Of a stretch of DNA of 64,000 bases, positions 63,335 through 64,000 are shown piece after piece. Within the stretch, counting starts at the first letter, position 1. Every line of letters begins with the position of its first letter. The DNA lies in NCBI GenBank assembly GCA_036872755.1, contig JAVHNS010000012.1, forward strand, positions 1,302,001-1,366,000. Reading direction: 5' to 3'. The notes under the pieces were generated by a model. That model saw only the letters and a program-made list of their open reading frames with translations. It had not been told where the DNA came from and did not search any database. This DNA comes from Orbilia blumenaviensis. Its lineage: Eukaryota > Ascomycota > Orbiliomycetes > Orbiliales > Orbiliaceae. The position numbers were made by a program, and so were the translations under genes.

Positions 63335-64000
63335 ATGGAACAGCCACAAAACCTCCTTATCCCAATGAAATTGGATGCTTTCGTTTTTAATGAGGCAGTC
63401 TGTAATGGCGGGCCGAAGGAAGCCAAAATCGCACCTATTGTCCAACCCAACTACACCTCGCTTCGAGTGAACGACTATTTGGTAGAGCCGGATATTCTCG
63501 ATCATGCGGATTTGCACAATGCGTCGCCTTCCGATAGAAATTCACGATTCACGGACCTAGGGACCAATTTACCGCGGAAAAATAGGCAGGGTGTCTATCT
63601 TCACTGGTTGCTGCCACGGCCATATCGGGGGGGAACAGCAGCAACAGACTCCCATAATCAGCCAGAAAAGTCACTCCTTAAGAAGGGCATCAGAACCAAA
63701 GCAGATAATAACAAAAAAGAGGATGTCAGCGCTCCTCAATTTCCGGCCGTGCCCAATCGTTGGCTTGTAATCAGAAAACTTGACCCAAAATCAAGTACAA
63801 CGGTTCCTGCAAATACTTCAATTGCACCCATCAAATCTTGGGTCATCGAAAGCGATCGTCGCCACAATATCGACAACTTAGGCGCCAATGTAGATCTTCA
63901 AGTTGATGTCGCTCCCTTCATTACCTCTATTCTACAAGGCAGTCAAAACAGTGAGGATATACGGCTGGACGAACAAGCCGAGGTCTTCATTGGTTATCGA
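63335..64000 (+). CDS. Large protein of bacterial type, 5' part only
   Basis: An open frame from the ATG at 63335 that runs off the window after 222 codons with no stop or intron. The start, IPMKLDAFVFNEAVC, is preceded by CACA. The segments GVYLHWLLPRPYR, FPAVPNRWLVIRKLD and SWVIESD follow in order. I recall this order (GVY-HW-LPR, then FP-VPNRWLV-R, then WV-ESD) from uncharacterised bacterial proteins, where I believe it can lie near homologues of the gene at 55249. Between the first two segments is a Lys-rich, variable insertion. No signal peptide or membrane segment is seen in the visible part. The function is unknown, and the total length cannot be known from this window. Confidence 0.78.
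   Translation, partial: MEQPQNLLIPMKLDAFVFNEAVCNGGPKEAKIAPIVQPNYTSLRVNDYLVEPDILDHADLHNASPSDRNSRFTDLGTNLPRKNRQGVYLHWLLPRPYRGGTAATDSHNQPEKSLLKKGIRTKADNNKKEDVSAPQFPAVPNRWLVIRKLDPKSSTTVPANTSIAPIKSWVIESDRRHNIDNLGANVDLQVDVAPFITSILQGSQNSEDIRLDEQAEVFIGYR

Overview
The window is nuclear DNA from a filamentous ascomycete (Pezizomycotina). A Leotiomycetes/Helotiales-type genome is my best guess, but it is not proven. Evidence: most genes carry short introns (42-131 nt) with GT donors, usually GTAAGT- or GTATGT-like, AG acceptors and often a CTAAC-like branch site. The families are also typical of these fungi: a PTH11-like receptor, a NACHT NTPase, CBM1 modules, a DUF6604-type protein and small secreted Cys-rich proteins. 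I find 16 supportable protein genes and no convincing tRNA, rRNA, CRISPR array or intact transposon. Gene density is low. Two long non-coding stretches (30.9-38.0 kb and 39.0-42.2 kb) separate the genes.

Layout. 1.6-2.7 kb (+): a secreted Cys-rich gene broken by a 13-bp tandem duplication. 4.0-7.0 kb (-): NACHT NTPase. 11.9-12.5 kb (+): GFA/CENP-V-fold protein. 12.9-14.1 kb (-): secreted protein with several CBM1-like modules. 16.8-18.5 kb (+): seven-helix PTH11-like receptor. 21.4-22.7 kb (+): zinc alcohol dehydrogenase. 24.0-25.7 kb (-): C2H2 zinc-finger protein with a Cys-rich C-terminus and a long pyrimidine-rich leader. 30.6-30.9 kb (-): small Cys-containing protein. 38.0-39.0 kb (-): secreted alpha-carbonic anhydrase. 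42.2-43.4 kb (-): intact paralogue of the 1.6 kb gene, with a 12-bp minisatellite of about 530 bp just upstream. 45.3-47.9 kb (-): DUF6604-type protein. 48.8-52.7 kb (-): very large Ser/Thr/Pro-rich surface protein. 53.9-54.7 kb (-): METTL21/EFM-type methyltransferase. 55.2-58.7 kb (-): intronless 1152-aa protein of a type I recall from bacteria. 60.6-61.8 kb (+): beta-propeller, lectin-like protein. 63.3 kb to the edge (+): start of a second protein of bacterial type.

How the genes may work together. Most genes look independent. Two relationships stand out. First, the two secreted Cys-rich genes are paralogues: they share a cysteine pattern and a phase-1 intron at the same position, and one is broken. 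Second, the right end (55-64 kb) holds two large, apparently intronless genes with bacterial-type signatures on either side of an intron-containing lectin-like gene. This is the best candidate for an undescribed system, possibly acquired by transfer. Exon coordinates were worked out by eye from splice signals and reading phase. In every complete gene the exon lengths sum to a multiple of three; for the broken gene this holds once the 13-bp extra copy is discounted.
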